From Mariprofundus ferrooxydans PV-1 (GTDB lineage: Bacteria; Pseudomonadota; Zetaproteobacteria; Mariprofundales; Mariprofundaceae): a DNA stretch of 64,000 nt. The stretch is from assembly GCF_000153765.1 (NCBI RefSeq), contig NZ_DS022295.1, positions 1,209,849 to 1,273,848 of the forward strand. The letters run 5' to 3'. The first letter of the stretch is position 1. Each line of letters opens with the position of its first letter. Shown piece by piece: positions 34,311 through 44,030 of this stretch. The position numbers were made by a program, and so were the translations under genes. The notes under the pieces were generated by a model. That model searched no databases and was not told the origin of the DNA. It was given only the letters and a program-made list of their open reading frames with translations.

Positions 34311-34928
34311 TTGATTACAGTCATCCAGTTACCCGCTGCCGTGCATGCCCTGGATCTGTTCGGGACGGCGGTTTTTGCGCTGACCGGCGCACTCAGGGCC
34401 CTGACGCGCAAGCTGGATCTGATGGGCGCGGTCGTATTGGCTGTGGTCACGGCACTGGGCGGCGGCATGATGCGCGATGCCCTGATCGGACGTCACCCGC
34501 CTGCGGCCTTCGCCGATCAGACCTACCTGCTGATTGCCATCGTCGTTGGGATTGCCGTTTTCTTCTGGGGCCGCACCATCAGGGAACAGGAGAGCTGGCT
34601 GATTACCTTTGACGCCATCGGGCTTGGTGTATTCACGCTGGTCGGCGCATGGGTAGCGGATCAGACGGGGCTCGGCAATATCGGCATCCTGTTTATCGCC
34701 ATGCTTACCGCCACCGGCGGCGGCGCGCTCAGGGCCATGCTGGTTGCTGAAATCCCGTTTATTCTGAAAAAAGAGATCTACGCTTCTGCCAGCCTGTTCG
34801 GCGCATTAACCTATCTGGCTCTGAGTGCACTGGATTGCTCAAACACCGTGATTATCTGGTCGGTGATGCTGATGACCACCGGCAGCCGCCTGCTGGCATG
34901 GCGGCTGCATCTGAACCTGCCCAGATGA
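34311..34928 (+). CDS. TRIC-type cation channel family protein (UPF0126)
   Basis: The 205-residue membrane protein consists of two repeats of a three-helix unit with glycine-rich kinks (FGTAVFALTGALRALTRKLD and FDAIGLGVFTLVGAWVADQT; GGGMMRDALIG and GGGALRAMLV). This duplication is the hallmark of bacterial YadS/YicG, homologues of TRIC channels. The start is TTG, supported by GAGG 6 nt upstream. It overlaps the next gene by 4 bp. Confidence 0.88.
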   Translation: MITVIQLPAAVHALDLFGTAVFALTGALRALTRKLDLMGAVVLAVVTALGGGMMRDALIGRHPPAAFADQTYLLIAIVVGIAVFFWGRTIREQESWLITFDAIGLGVFTLVGAWVADQTGLGNIGILFIAMLTATGGGALRAMLVAEIPFILKKEIYASASLFGALTYLALSALDCSNTVIIWSVMLMTTGSRLLAWRLHLNLPR

Positions 34929-35362
34929 GTGCCATGCAGGTGATGTGGGCTGATCTGATAGCCCTCATGCATGATTGGGGGCTTTGGCTGGCCATAGGAT
35001 CTGTCGCCATATTCGTCATCGGCCTGATATCGACCCCGTTTATCGTCGCCCGCATCCCGGTTGATTATTTCACCCACGACAGACGCCGCTGTTTAAAGGA
35101 AAACCTGCGCCACCCTGCAATCGAAATGATCGTCATCGTACTGAAAAATATGCTGGGTCTGGTTCTGCTGCTGGCGGGTTTCATCATGCTGTTCACGCCG
35201 GGGCCGGGACTGATATGCATGCTGATCGGCCTGATGATTATGAACTATCCCGGCAAATACCGGCTGGAGCGCTGGTTTATTCATCGCCCGTTGATTCTGC
35301 ATGCGGTAAATGCCATGCGCGAAAAACGGAACCAGCCGCCACTACTGCCACCGGGGACCTGA
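34925..35362 (+). CDS. PGPGW-type transmembrane protein
   Basis: The ATG overlaps the previous stop (ATGA), so it is coupled to the TRIC gene. The 145-residue protein has a first helix (LWLAIGSVAIFVIGLISTPF), a cytosolic loop (HDRRRCLKENLRH) and a helical hairpin with the signature MLFTPGPGLICMLIGL. The family has no known function. The C-terminus is basic and proline-rich. Confidence 0.8.
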   Translation: MSAMQVMWADLIALMHDWGLWLAIGSVAIFVIGLISTPFIVARIPVDYFTHDRRRCLKENLRHPAIEMIVIVLKNMLGLVLLLAGFIMLFTPGPGLICMLIGLMIMNYPGKYRLERWFIHRPLILHAVNAMREKRNQPPLLPPGT

Positions 35363-35392
35363 CCGGCCCCCGGCAACAGCAGATGATTTGGC

Positions 35393-37081
35393 TTATGCAG
35401 TCACGCCGAGAATTTTAATCAGCGGCTGCAGATGCTTTTCATAACGTTTCCAGCGAGCAACCGCATCCGAATACATCTCGCGTCTGACCTGCGCCACACT
35501 GGCCGTAGCAACAACAGTGGGTGCCTTATTAAACTGCAGGCAGGCATCATTCCAGTCCAGGTCGCAGAATTCGAGCAAGCGCCGCGTCTGATCCTCCTGA
35601 TTGGCCACCAGCTCTTCATAATCCATCTCGTACATAACCCCGGCCGGCAACACTGTCCGCCAGTGCTGCATCAGCCGCTGATACATACGATAGTAATATC
35701 CCAGCCGGCCCAGATTATAACCGAAATCAAAGTGCCCACCGCTCAGGTTTGCCCTGTAAATGGAGAGGCAATTATCCAGCGGATGGCGACGCACATGAAT
35801 AATACGGGCGTGTGGCAGAGCGCAGTGAATAGCGCCGATCAGACGGAAATTGATGAGCGTTTTATCAATAATACGCTTCGACGCATCATCATCCAGCCGG
35901 TCAAGATAGGCCTGACCGGTTTCCCGCCACTGCTCGGCGGAAAAGGCGGTCATCTCCTCAAGCGTCAGCGGCTGATCCGGCTGCCCGCGATCAAGCAATG
36001 ACTCCTCAAAGGCGTTCCATTCGCCACGACTGCCTACATCCGGATGTGCAGCCAGTATTTGTTCGGTCAGAGTACTGCCGCTACGCGGCATACCGACAAT
36101 AAAAACCGGCCGGTCATCATCCAGGCTACTGGTGCACTGTAAAACCTCCGGTGTATAAAATGACATCACCGCGTCCAGATGGGCAAGCTCCGCATCAAGA
36201 TTGTAATCCGAATATCGCTGTCGCAGCGTGTTTCCCTCTTCGAAATATGCGAACGCTTCACCGAAATGTTTCAGGTCTTCATTCGCCTTGCCCAGAGCAA
36301 AACAGAGGTAAACTCGGTCCACTGAACCCGGAGCACTCTGTTGATACAAAGCCTCCATCGTTTTCTTGTCCGCATCATCATCGGAGGTGAATTTTTTCAT
36401 CTCCACCAGCATAGAGTAGGCCTTGCTATAGTCCGGACGCAGGGCCAGAGCTGCATGCAACTCATCCTCTGCCTCCTGCATACGCCCCTGCTGCATAAAC
36501 AGCTGACCACGCTGAAAACGTGCGTCGAAATGATCGGCATCCCCGGCAATAAGTTTATCCAGACAGGCCAGCGCATCATCTATCCTGCCAAGTCCCTGGT
36601 AGGCGTAAAACAGGGCCATGAACAAATCCGGGGGATTCGGCTTTTTGCTGCGCAGTTGCTCCAGTATGGGAAGCGCCTTTTCCGGCTCTCCCATACCGAC
36701 CAGGGAGGCGCAATAACCGAGCTTCAGATCCAGCGAATTCCTGTCATAGTGCATGGCGCTACGGTAGCGCTCGGCTGCATCCGTGAACAACTTCTGACTC
36801 AAATAGAGTTTACCCAGATTATTGTGAAATTCAGCTCTTTTCGGCGCAGCATTGATCGCCTGCACAAACAACTGTTCAGCCTGCATCTTGTCACCGGCCT
36901 GCACACAGACTATGCCGCGAATATTGGCTACATCCGCATTACCCGGTTGAATCGCTTCAATTTTCAGACACAGCTGCTCGCAAACGTCAAAACGTCTGGC
37001 GGAAAGAGCACTTGCAGCCTGCTCTACCAGCGCCTCAATTTGCCGTTTCTTGTTATTGGAAAGCTTCGTTACACGCGCCAT
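35393..37081 (-). CDS. TPR-repeat sulfotransferase-domain protein
   Basis: The 562-residue protein has about 6-7 tetratricopeptide repeats in residues ~10-270 (for example AEFHNNLGKLYLSQKLFTDA). A sulfotransferase domain follows (~320-545): the 5'-phosphosulfate loop FIVGMPRSGSTLTEQIL and the 3'-phosphate motif HVRRHPLDNCLSIYR of PAPS binding are intact. Proteins of this build resemble bacterial homologues of tyrosylprotein or polysaccharide sulfotransferases; the acceptor is unknown. No signal peptide is present. It lies downstream of the SEC-C protein on the same strand. Confidence 0.85.
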   Translation of the reverse strand: MARVTKLSNNKKRQIEALVEQAASALSARRFDVCEQLCLKIEAIQPGNADVANIRGIVCVQAGDKMQAEQLFVQAINAAPKRAEFHNNLGKLYLSQKLFTDAAERYRSAMHYDRNSLDLKLGYCASLVGMGEPEKALPILEQLRSKKPNPPDLFMALFYAYQGLGRIDDALACLDKLIAGDADHFDARFQRGQLFMQQGRMQEAEDELHAALALRPDYSKAYSMLVEMKKFTSDDDADKKTMEALYQQSAPGSVDRVYLCFALGKANEDLKHFGEAFAYFEEGNTLRQRYSDYNLDAELAHLDAVMSFYTPEVLQCTSSLDDDRPVFIVGMPRSGSTLTEQILAAHPDVGSRGEWNAFEESLLDRGQPDQPLTLEEMTAFSAEQWRETGQAYLDRLDDDASKRIIDKTLINFRLIGAIHCALPHARIIHVRRHPLDNCLSIYRANLSGGHFDFGYNLGRLGYYYRMYQRLMQHWRTVLPAGVMYEMDYEELVANQEDQTRRLLEFCDLDWNDACLQFNKAPTVVATASVAQVRREMYSDAVARWKRYEKHLQPLIKILGVTA

Positions 37082-37099
37082 TCAAGATACCCCACCGCA

Positions 37100-37816
37100 T
37101 TACACATGAGCAGCTACCAGTTTGAGCCAGTAGTGAGTCAACAGAGGCGCCCGCTCACTCTGCTCGAACGGTTGCAGCAACTGCTCCAGCTCTGACAGGT
37201 ATACATCGGGTATGTGGTAAATCGCACCGGAGGTTTCCCAGCCGGCCGGCGTTTCGATCAGGCGCAAGCCCACCGTATCTCCGGCATCGAACATACGACT
37301 GCCGTATGTATCGGCGATATCAATCACCTTGCTGTCACCATCGAGCGTTTCACGTACGCTGAAGCTTTCTCCGGGCACACAGTGATCCACCGTATACAAC
37401 TGCAGCGGGCGCGACGGCAATTGCATCAGATAATCTCGCTGTCCCTGATCCAGTTCCAGCTCATCCGAGGCGAGAATCAACTGCAACGGGCTATCTTCAC
37501 CGTCCATGTCGGAAAAGCGGCCTTCCGCCACCAGATACTCCAGCAAATTCACATCGTGGATACTGCGGATTTTCGGATCGGCACTGGCAATTCCCTGTCG
37601 TTGCTCATCGGAAATGTCCGCCAGCCAGACATCTTCCACCCAGCGATCAAGTTGCTCCCTGTAGAGGTGACTGACCCAGACGAGTGCATGCTGGACACCT
37701 TCGCGCCGCCCCATACTGGCCACGGCCTGATCACGTTCATTGATCATACAGCATTTTTTGTATTTCTTGCCGCTGCCACACGGGCATGGCTCATTGCGTT
37801 GAACTTTGCGGGCCAC
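37100..37816 (-). CDS. SEC-C zinc-motif protein
   Basis: I start at a GTG with GGAGG 4 nt upstream, giving 238 residues (VARKVQRNEPCPCGSGKKYK). An ATG 54 bp earlier is possible. The N-terminal SEC-C motif CPCGSGKKYKKCC binds zinc, as in SecA tails and various small proteins. The rest is acidic and not recognised. It shares a strand and a short gap (18 bp) with the TPR-sulfotransferase, so the two may be an operon. Confidence 0.75.
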   Translation of the reverse strand: MARKVQRNEPCPCGSGKKYKKCCMINERDQAVASMGRREGVQHALVWVSHLYREQLDRWVEDVWLADISDEQRQGIASADPKIRSIHDVNLLEYLVAEGRFSDMDGEDSPLQLILASDELELDQGQRDYLMQLPSRPLQLYTVDHCVPGESFSVRETLDGDSKVIDIADTYGSRMFDAGDTVGLRLIETPAGWETSGAIYHIPDVYLSELEQLLQPFEQSERAPLLTHYWLKLVAAHV

Positions 37817-37978
37817 GGGGCCTCCCCTTACTGGTTTGTCTGCGTCCACACAGGCGCGGACGGCTTCCATAAGCCGTGATGATAGTGAATTGTTCCGCAG
37901 CTTTCCATGCTCGCCGACAACCCGTTCGTAACAGCGATGATACTACCCAAAGAAGCATGACTCGGGCATGCTGCGCCG

Positions 37979-40732
37979 ATGCCACATCTTGTTCTGATCG
38001 ACGGACCCAATTACGTATTTCGCGCCTTTCATGCCGTGCGCCATAACCTCACCAACTCAAAAGGTGAGCCAACCAATGCCGTGTTCGGCTATGTGCAGAT
38101 GCTGCGCAGCATCCTCAAGGAGCTGGGCCCTACCCATGTGGCTGTCGCCTTTGATCCCAAAGGCGGCACCTTCCGCAATCGCATGTATGCTGACTACAAG
38201 GCCCACCGTCCGCCGATGCCGGAAGATCTGGCAGCGCAGTGGCCATCGATTTTTGATGTCACCGACGCCTTCCGGCTCAACCGCATCTGTGTCGAGGATT
38301 ATGAAGCCGATGACGTGATTGCCACACTGGCGCGTCAGGCGGAGGCCAGAGGCTGGGATGTCAGCATCGTCTCGACCGACAAGGACCTGATGCAGCTGGT
38401 TGGCGAGCGCATCTGGATGCTCGATACGATGAAACGCAAGGATTACGGTCCGGAAGAGGTAAAAGAGCGCTGGGGCGTGGGGCCGGATCGCATTCAGGAT
38501 CTGCTGGCTCTGGCCGGCGACAGTGCCGACAATATCCCCGGCGTGCCCGGCATCGGACCGAAGACAGCCGTGACCCTGCTGGAGGCCTACGGCGATCTGG
38601 AAGGTGTATTGACGCGCGCGGGCGAAATAAAGCAGCAGAAGCGGCGCGAAAATCTGATCGAATTTGCCGATGATGCACGCCTCTCCTACCGTCTCGTGGC
38701 ACTCGATGAGCAGGTGCCGCTACCGATCGAGCTGGATGACCTGGCAGTCACGGAGCCGGATCGCGAGCGGCTGGCCGAGCTGTTTACCCGTCTGGAGTTT
38801 CGCCGCATGCTGGCTGAATTCAGCGGACCAGCAGCCATCGATACGCCTGTCGTGCCGCAGGCTAAACCAGCTGAGCCCGTCCGGACATCAACCCCTGCAA
38901 CGGTCACTCCGCGCATCGATCGTCTGGTGAATGATGAAACCACGCTGCAATCGCTGCTGGCAGAGCTCTCAAGCGCTGAGTTGATTGCACTGGATACCGA
39001 AACCACCTCCCTGCAGGCACATGATGCCGAACTGGTAGGACTATCGTTTGCCACCCGGGCCGGCGAAGCATGGTATATACCTGTCGGCCATCGCAGCACC
39101 GACCTGCTTGTACCTGCGCCACAACAGCTGCCTCTGCAACATGTACTGGCAGCTCTGAAACCGCTTCTCGAAGACGCCGCCAAGCGCAAATGCGGACACA
39201 ACCTGAAATATGATGCGCAGGTTCTGCGCCGCGCAGGCATTGAACTGGCCGGCATCGCTGCCGATTCGATGTTGCTGGCATACTGCCTTTATCCGGCCAA
39301 ATATCCGCCCAGCCTGGACAGCGTGGCGGAGGATTATCTCAACTATCACTGTACCCCCTATAGCGAGGTGGCCGGCAAAGGAGCCAAACAGGTCTGCTTC
39401 GATGAAGTGCCTGTGTCCATTGCAACGCCCTATGCCTGCGAGGATGCGGATATCGCCCTGCGCCTGACCGGGCTACTGTCAGCGCAACTGCTAACCGAGG
39501 GTCGGCTTACCCGTCACGATGAGATTGAGCTACCCCTGTCGCAGGTACTGGCTGACATAGAGTGGACCGGGGCACATGTCGATGCAGAGATGCTGGCCGG
39601 GCTCTCAACTGGTTTCGGGCTGCGCATTGCCGAGCTGGAGTCTCAGATCCATGCCGCCGCAGGAGAGAAGTTCAATATCCAGTCACCCAAGCAACTCGGC
39701 GTTTTGCTGTTTGAAACGCTGGCCATCCCCGGCGGCAAGAAGACAAAATCCGGTCAGTGGGCAACCGGCCAGGAGGTGCTGGAAAAACTGGCCGATGAAC
39801 ATGAGGTACCCCGCCTGATTCTGCAGGTACGTCAGCTGGCCAAGCTAAAATCCACCTATACCGATGCCCTGCCGAAGCTGATTCATCGGACAACAGGTCG
39901 CGTGCACACCTCATTTAATCAGGCCATCACTACCACCGGTCGCCTCTCCTCATCCGATCCGAACCTGCAGAATATACCTATTCGCAGTGCGGAAGGACGT
40001 GAAATACGCAAGGCATTCATTGCTGAAGAGGGACATACCCTGCTTGCTGCCGACTACTCACAGATCGAGCTGCGACTGATGGCACATTTTTCCGGCGATG
40101 CAGCCCTGTGCGCGGCCTTTGCCAACGGCGAGGATATTCACGCCGCCACCGCAGCAGCGGTCAACGGCATTGCCCTTGAGGATGTGAGCGGTGAAATGCG
40201 CAGACGTGCCAAAGCCATTAATTTCGGTATCCTCTATGGCATGAGTGCCTTCGGACTGGCCAAACAGCTGAATATATCCCGCGGCGAAGCACAGACATTT
40301 ATCGACACCTATTTCGAACGTTATCCGTCGGTACGCGGCTTTATGGATGATACGCTGGTACTTGCTCGTGAGCAGGGTTATGTTGAAACACTACTCGGTC
40401 ACAGGGTCTATGTGCCGGAGATCAGCAGCAGTAACGGCATGCGCCGCGCCTATGCCGAACGTACGGCGATCAATGCCCCGCTGCAGGGCTCAGCCGCCGA
40501 CATTATCAAGGTAGCCATGATCCATCTGCACCGGCGCCTGCGGCAGGAGGCACCGGCAGCAGCCATTATCCTGCAGGTGCATGATGAGTTGATCGTGGAA
40601 GCACCTGTTGACCAGATTGATGCGGTTTCAGCTATAATGCGACAAACCATGGAGCAGGCTGTTACACTGGAGGTACCACTGACCGTGGATATCGGGTCAG
40701 GACACAGCTGGTATGACGCTCACGGGTTATAA
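37979..40732 (+). CDS. polA: DNA polymerase I
   Basis: The 917-residue repair polymerase has all three domains. The 5'-3' exonuclease covers residues 1-~290 (DGPNYVFRAFHAVR, DYEADDVIATLA). The 3'-5' exonuclease is at ~315-500, with the DxE motif LIALDTETTSLQ intact, so proofreading should work. The polymerase covers ~530-917, with motif A AADYSQIELRLMAHFSGD, the O-helix RRRAKAINFGILYGMSAFG and motif C LQVHDELIVEAP. Length agrees with E. coli (928). The ribosome site is weak. It is divergent from the SEC-C gene. Confidence 0.97.
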   Translation: MPHLVLIDGPNYVFRAFHAVRHNLTNSKGEPTNAVFGYVQMLRSILKELGPTHVAVAFDPKGGTFRNRMYADYKAHRPPMPEDLAAQWPSIFDVTDAFRLNRICVEDYEADDVIATLARQAEARGWDVSIVSTDKDLMQLVGERIWMLDTMKRKDYGPEEVKERWGVGPDRIQDLLALAGDSADNIPGVPGIGPKTAVTLLEAYGDLEGVLTRAGEIKQQKRRENLIEFADDARLSYRLVALDEQVPLPIELDDLAVTEPDRERLAELFTRLEFRRMLAEFSGPAAIDTPVVPQAKPAEPVRTSTPATVTPRIDRLVNDETTLQSLLAELSSAELIALDTETTSLQAHDAELVGLSFATRAGEAWYIPVGHRSTDLLVPAPQQLPLQHVLAALKPLLEDAAKRKCGHNLKYDAQVLRRAGIELAGIAADSMLLAYCLYPAKYPPSLDSVAEDYLNYHCTPYSEVAGKGAKQVCFDEVPVSIATPYACEDADIALRLTGLLSAQLLTEGRLTRHDEIELPLSQVLADIEWTGAHVDAEMLAGLSTGFGLRIAELESQIHAAAGEKFNIQSPKQLGVLLFETLAIPGGKKTKSGQWATGQEVLEKLADEHEVPRLILQVRQLAKLKSTYTDALPKLIHRTTGRVHTSFNQAITTTGRLSSSDPNLQNIPIRSAEGREIRKAFIAEEGHTLLAADYSQIELRLMAHFSGDAALCAAFANGEDIHAATAAAVNGIALEDVSGEMRRRAKAINFGILYGMSAFGLAKQLNISRGEAQTFIDTYFERYPSVRGFMDDTLVLAREQGYVETLLGHRVYVPEISSSNGMRRAYAERTAINAPLQGSAADIIKVAMIHLHRRLRQEAPAAAIILQVHDELIVEAPVDQIDAVSAIMRQTMEQAVTLEVPLTVDIGSGHSWYDAHGL

Positions 40733-40794
40733 ACCTCACAGCAGGTAAGATAATCCGGAGATCATATCGCTTCACACGACACACAGGAGGTGCC

Positions 40795-41436
40795 ATGCCC
40801 GTTCAGGCCATAGTTGTTGTGCTCACTGTATTGGTGTTGCTGGTTGTCATCTATGCCGTCAGGACATTGCGCCATGACAGACTTTCATCACAACAGAGCC
40901 CGCGCCATGAAGCAGCCGGCGAAGCCGGCCTGAACGAAATGGAGCAGGCATGCCTGAAATCACTGACGGCGGTGGTCGGCAACGACTATCGCATCATCTG
41001 CAAAGTATCCGTAGCCGATCTCGTTGCGGCTAACATACCGCAGCAGCACAAGGGTGCGATTGCCGATTTCGTCCTCTATGACGACTCCGGAGAACATGCG
41101 GTGGCTGCCATCTGGCTGCAGCAGCCGGGTAACAAACAGCAGGCGGAGCAGCGCCGGCTCGTCGAGAACAGCGGCATCCGGGTATTCCAGTTGCAGCGAA
41201 AAACCAGCTACAGCATCATGGAAATACGTAATCTTCTCGAACCATTACTCAAAAAACCGCCCCCTTCACCGGATGAGTTGGTGGCAACCATCTCCATGGA
41301 GGCATTACACCTGTGCCAACGCTGCCAGTCACGCATGCATATCAGGCGGGCCGCCAGCGGCCCGCAGAAGGGCACACTGTTCTGGGTATGCGAGAAATAT
41401 CCCGCCTGTCGTCAGCTTGAGCTCTACATTGAGTAA
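40795..41436 (+). CDS. Membrane-anchored DUF2726 protein with zinc finger
   Basis: The 213-residue protein has an N-terminal transmembrane helix (residues ~4-22), a DUF2726-like region (~45-160; LNEMEQACLKSL ... GAIADFVLYD ... ENSGIRVFQL) and a C-terminal topoisomerase-type zinc ribbon (CQRCQSRMHIR ... FWVCEKYPACR). DUF2726 resembles restriction-endonuclease-like folds in some proteins; no catalytic role can be shown here. A GGAGG site precedes the start. The cupin gene overlaps its end. Confidence 0.75.
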   Translation: MPVQAIVVVLTVLVLLVVIYAVRTLRHDRLSSQQSPRHEAAGEAGLNEMEQACLKSLTAVVGNDYRIICKVSVADLVAANIPQQHKGAIADFVLYDDSGEHAVAAIWLQQPGNKQQAEQRRLVENSGIRVFQLQRKTSYSIMEIRNLLEPLLKKPPPSPDELVATISMEALHLCQRCQSRMHIRRAASGPQKGTLFWVCEKYPACRQLELYIE

Positions 41437-41785
41437 CGCAAAAAAAACAGCCAACCTGTTCTCCCTGCCGGCCATTAGCGATGATGCGGAGCAGATCGCA
41501 ACACTGGCATCGGCTGCAGGGATGCGTATTGAGCGCATTGTATCTCATGGTCACAGCTCACCGGCAGACTTCTGGTATGATCAGGATGAAGATGAATGGG
41601 TTATCCTGCTCACCGGTGCAGCAGGCCTGACATTTGATGACGGCAACCCGCCGCAAACCCTGCAACCCGGCGACTATCTGTTGATCCCAGCCGGAGAGCG
41701 TCATCGCGTAGAATGGACCGCCCCCGATCAGGAGACCGTCTGGCTGGCGATCTTTTCCAACACACCGATGCGAGCAGCGCCATGA
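41429..41785 (+). CDS. Cupin-domain protein
   Basis: A TTG start overlapping the end of the previous gene gives 118 residues; no ATG lies upstream of the conserved part. The single cupin barrel has the first motif WYDQDEDEWVILLTGAAG, with Glu in place of part of the His cluster, and the second motif PGDYLLIPAGERHRVEW (His present). Small cupins of this type bind a metal and have varied, mostly unknown roles. Confidence 0.75.
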   Translation: MSNAKKTANLFSLPAISDDAEQIATLASAAGMRIERIVSHGHSSPADFWYDQDEDEWVILLTGAAGLTFDDGNPPQTLQPGDYLLIPAGERHRVEWTAPDQETVWLAIFSNTPMRAAP

Positions 41786-41867
41786 TCCGGGGCAACTCCC
41801 TTTGCCATTGCCGCAGGATACGCCTATCGTTCACTGATGCGCCGACACTAGTCGGTCGGAGGATGCC

Positions 41868-42563
41868 ATGTTTATGAAGTCTGCTCTCGCGCTTGTGCTG
41901 CTCCTGTCATCATTGTTGCTTTCAGCCCCCATGGCTGCGCAAGCCACTGAAACTGAAATTTATTTCGTCCGTCATGCTGAAACGATGGGCAACATTACCC
42001 ATAGTCATTCAAAAAAGGATGATCAGACACTCTCGCCTGAAGGCAAAAGGCAGGTGGCTGAGCTTACACGCAGGCTCGGGCAGCTGAAAATTGATTATAT
42101 TATCGTCAGCCCCAAACTGCGCGCCCTGAAAACCATCCTCCCCTATCTGAAGAAACATCGGGTCACAGCTGAAATATGGCCGGAACTGGCTGAGTGCTGC
42201 TGGCAGAAGGATCGCAGCCAGACCTCCGCCTTCGATCTGCAACGCGGAGGAAAAATCGAGCTGCCTGCCGACATGCAGCACTGGTTCTCTTTTGCCGATA
42301 ACGATTCACACTATAGCTACTATACACGCAACTATTCAGAGGGGATTCTGCAAACACTGATGGCTGCGGATCGTCTGAAAAAACGCTTTGGCCAGTCTGG
42401 CAAAACTATTCTGGTGGTTGGTCATTATCATGCAGGATCACGCCTGCTGGAAATCCTGCAGGGCATGGAGCCCATTGGCCGATACAAACTGGCCAATACC
42501 AGCATCTCCCATCTGGTAGAAAATCCGAATGGCACCTTCAATCTCCTCAACCAGCATCGTTAA
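41868..42563 (+). CDS. Exported histidine phosphatase family protein
   Basis: The 231-residue protein has a signal peptide (residues ~1-26, ending AAQATETE). The phosphatase signature FVRHAETMGN supplies the catalytic His, and VGHYHAGSRL the second His. It may dephosphorylate small periplasmic phosphoesters or a phosphosugar; the substrate is unknown. GGAGG lies 5-9 nt before the ATG. The Sel1-repeat gene overlaps its 3' end. Confidence 0.82.
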   Translation: MFMKSALALVLLLSSLLLSAPMAAQATETEIYFVRHAETMGNITHSHSKKDDQTLSPEGKRQVAELTRRLGQLKIDYIIVSPKLRALKTILPYLKKHRVTAEIWPELAECCWQKDRSQTSAFDLQRGGKIELPADMQHWFSFADNDSHYSYYTRNYSEGILQTLMAADRLKKRFGQSGKTILVVGHYHAGSRLLEILQGMEPIGRYKLANTSISHLVENPNGTFNLLNQHR

Positions 42564-43809
42564 ATCACCCTGCATGGGCATAGTGCTGGCGGCAGGATGG
42601 ATGGCCGCCTCCTGCGCACCCGCATGGGCCGACAGTGCAGGACTGTGCCTGCAACTCTATTACTCAAAAGCCTATACCCGCGCTATCGCGCCCTGCCAAC
42701 TGGCCGGACAAGCAGGCAACAGTCACGCCCAATATGTATTGGGCGTGATGTATGCCGATGGCCTCGGGGTTGAAAAAAACAGCGCACAGGCCAACCACTG
42801 GTACGGCAAGGCGGCAGCTCAGGGCAATGCTGTAGCAGACTACAAACTGCAAGCCCTGCAGGCTGATACAATGCGTAGCCTGAAGATGAAAAACATTCTG
42901 GACTCCTGGCAGCGTAGTGAAACCGTCGTTTCGCAACCTGCCACCGCCCTACCCTCTGTGGCACAACCGGTTACAACAACATCCAAAACAGCCACGCCGG
43001 TTGTCGTCCCTTCGACTGCACCCGTTAAGGCGCCTGCTCCCAACGTGACCGCGGTGAAGAACGTCCCCGCCAAACTGAGTGATAAGGAGAAGCTGTTCCG
43101 CCGTTACATGAGCGAAGCCAAAACGGGAAACAGCCATGCACGTTACCTGCTCGGGCTGATGTTTCATGAAGGCGTCGGCGTCGAAAAGGATGATCTGCAA
43201 GCAATTGAGATGTTTATGCTGGCTGCCAGACAGGGGCTGCCCGAAGCCCAGTCCGCGCTAGGTCTGATGTACTATCAGGGTGTTGGCGTCAAACGGAATC
43301 TCGGCAAGGCCAAGCGGTGGCTGAATAAAGCCGCTCGCCGTGGAGATGCCAATGCCCAGTACTGTCTCGGGCTGATCTATGCCGATAGCGGCAGTCACAA
43401 GGGTGAAGTCGAGGCTGCGACGTGGTGGCGCAGAGCAGCCAGACAGGGACATGCTCAGGCCCAGCATAATCTCGCAGTGCTCTACCTTAAAGGCGCTGTC
43501 CCCGACAATGACGGAGTTGCCGCCATGGAGTGGTTTGTCAGAGCGGCGGAACACGGCGGCCCCGAGCTGCAGTTTAATCTGGCTCGCATCTATAGTGAAA
43601 GCAAAGGCGTCGTGCGCAGTGGTGGCGATGCCGCCAACTGGTATTTCCGGGCAGGTGAAGCCTGGCTGAAACAAGGCGATATCAAACATGCCAAAGTATC
43701 CGTCGACAAAATCCGCCAGCTCGCCAACAACCAGCTACTGAGTGTACCCAATGCCTTTCTTGCCGATGTGCTGGATAAGCAGATTCAGCAGGCTTCATCA
43801 GGCAGCTGA
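42529..43809 (+). CDS. Exported Sel1-like repeat protein
   Basis: The product is up to 426 residues; starting at the ATG 42574 would avoid a 35-bp overlap and leaves a clean signal peptide (MGIVLAAGWMAASCAPAWA). Two Sel1-like repeats (HAQYVLGVMYADGLGVEKN) are followed by a Pro/Thr/Ala-rich linker (~145-190), then five to six more repeats (HARYLLGLMFHEGVGVEKD and similar). Sel1 repeats form alpha-solenoids that mediate protein contacts. A periplasmic scaffold role is likely, but the partner is unknown. Confidence 0.82.
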   Translation: MAPSISSTSIVKSPCMGIVLAAGWMAASCAPAWADSAGLCLQLYYSKAYTRAIAPCQLAGQAGNSHAQYVLGVMYADGLGVEKNSAQANHWYGKAAAQGNAVADYKLQALQADTMRSLKMKNILDSWQRSETVVSQPATALPSVAQPVTTTSKTATPVVVPSTAPVKAPAPNVTAVKNVPAKLSDKEKLFRRYMSEAKTGNSHARYLLGLMFHEGVGVEKDDLQAIEMFMLAARQGLPEAQSALGLMYYQGVGVKRNLGKAKRWLNKAARRGDANAQYCLGLIYADSGSHKGEVEAATWWRRAARQGHAQAQHNLAVLYLKGAVPDNDGVAAMEWFVRAAEHGGPELQFNLARIYSESKGVVRSGGDAANWYFRAGEAWLKQGDIKHAKVSVDKIRQLANNQLLSVPNAFLADVLDKQIQQASSGS

Positions 43810-44030
43810 TCAGCAGCAGGCAGAATATGGCATGTTCTATTCTTAACCAGCAAATGAGCTCTTTCCAGCCAACTTCAGACGGTCATAATTTTATAACAGC
43901 AGAAGGATATAAGGTTTGGCCCTTGCGTTTAACAGGACCTTTGATTTCGAATAAATTAAGCGTTTTAGTAATACCGTCATCGTCATTCTCACAACAGATA
44001 ATTGCTATCCGTAGCGTTATCTATTGAGCG

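Noticed and set aside
43827-44027. 66-codon frame after the Sel1-repeat gene
   Set aside because: No ribosome site and no recognisable features; the short gap is better read as non-coding.
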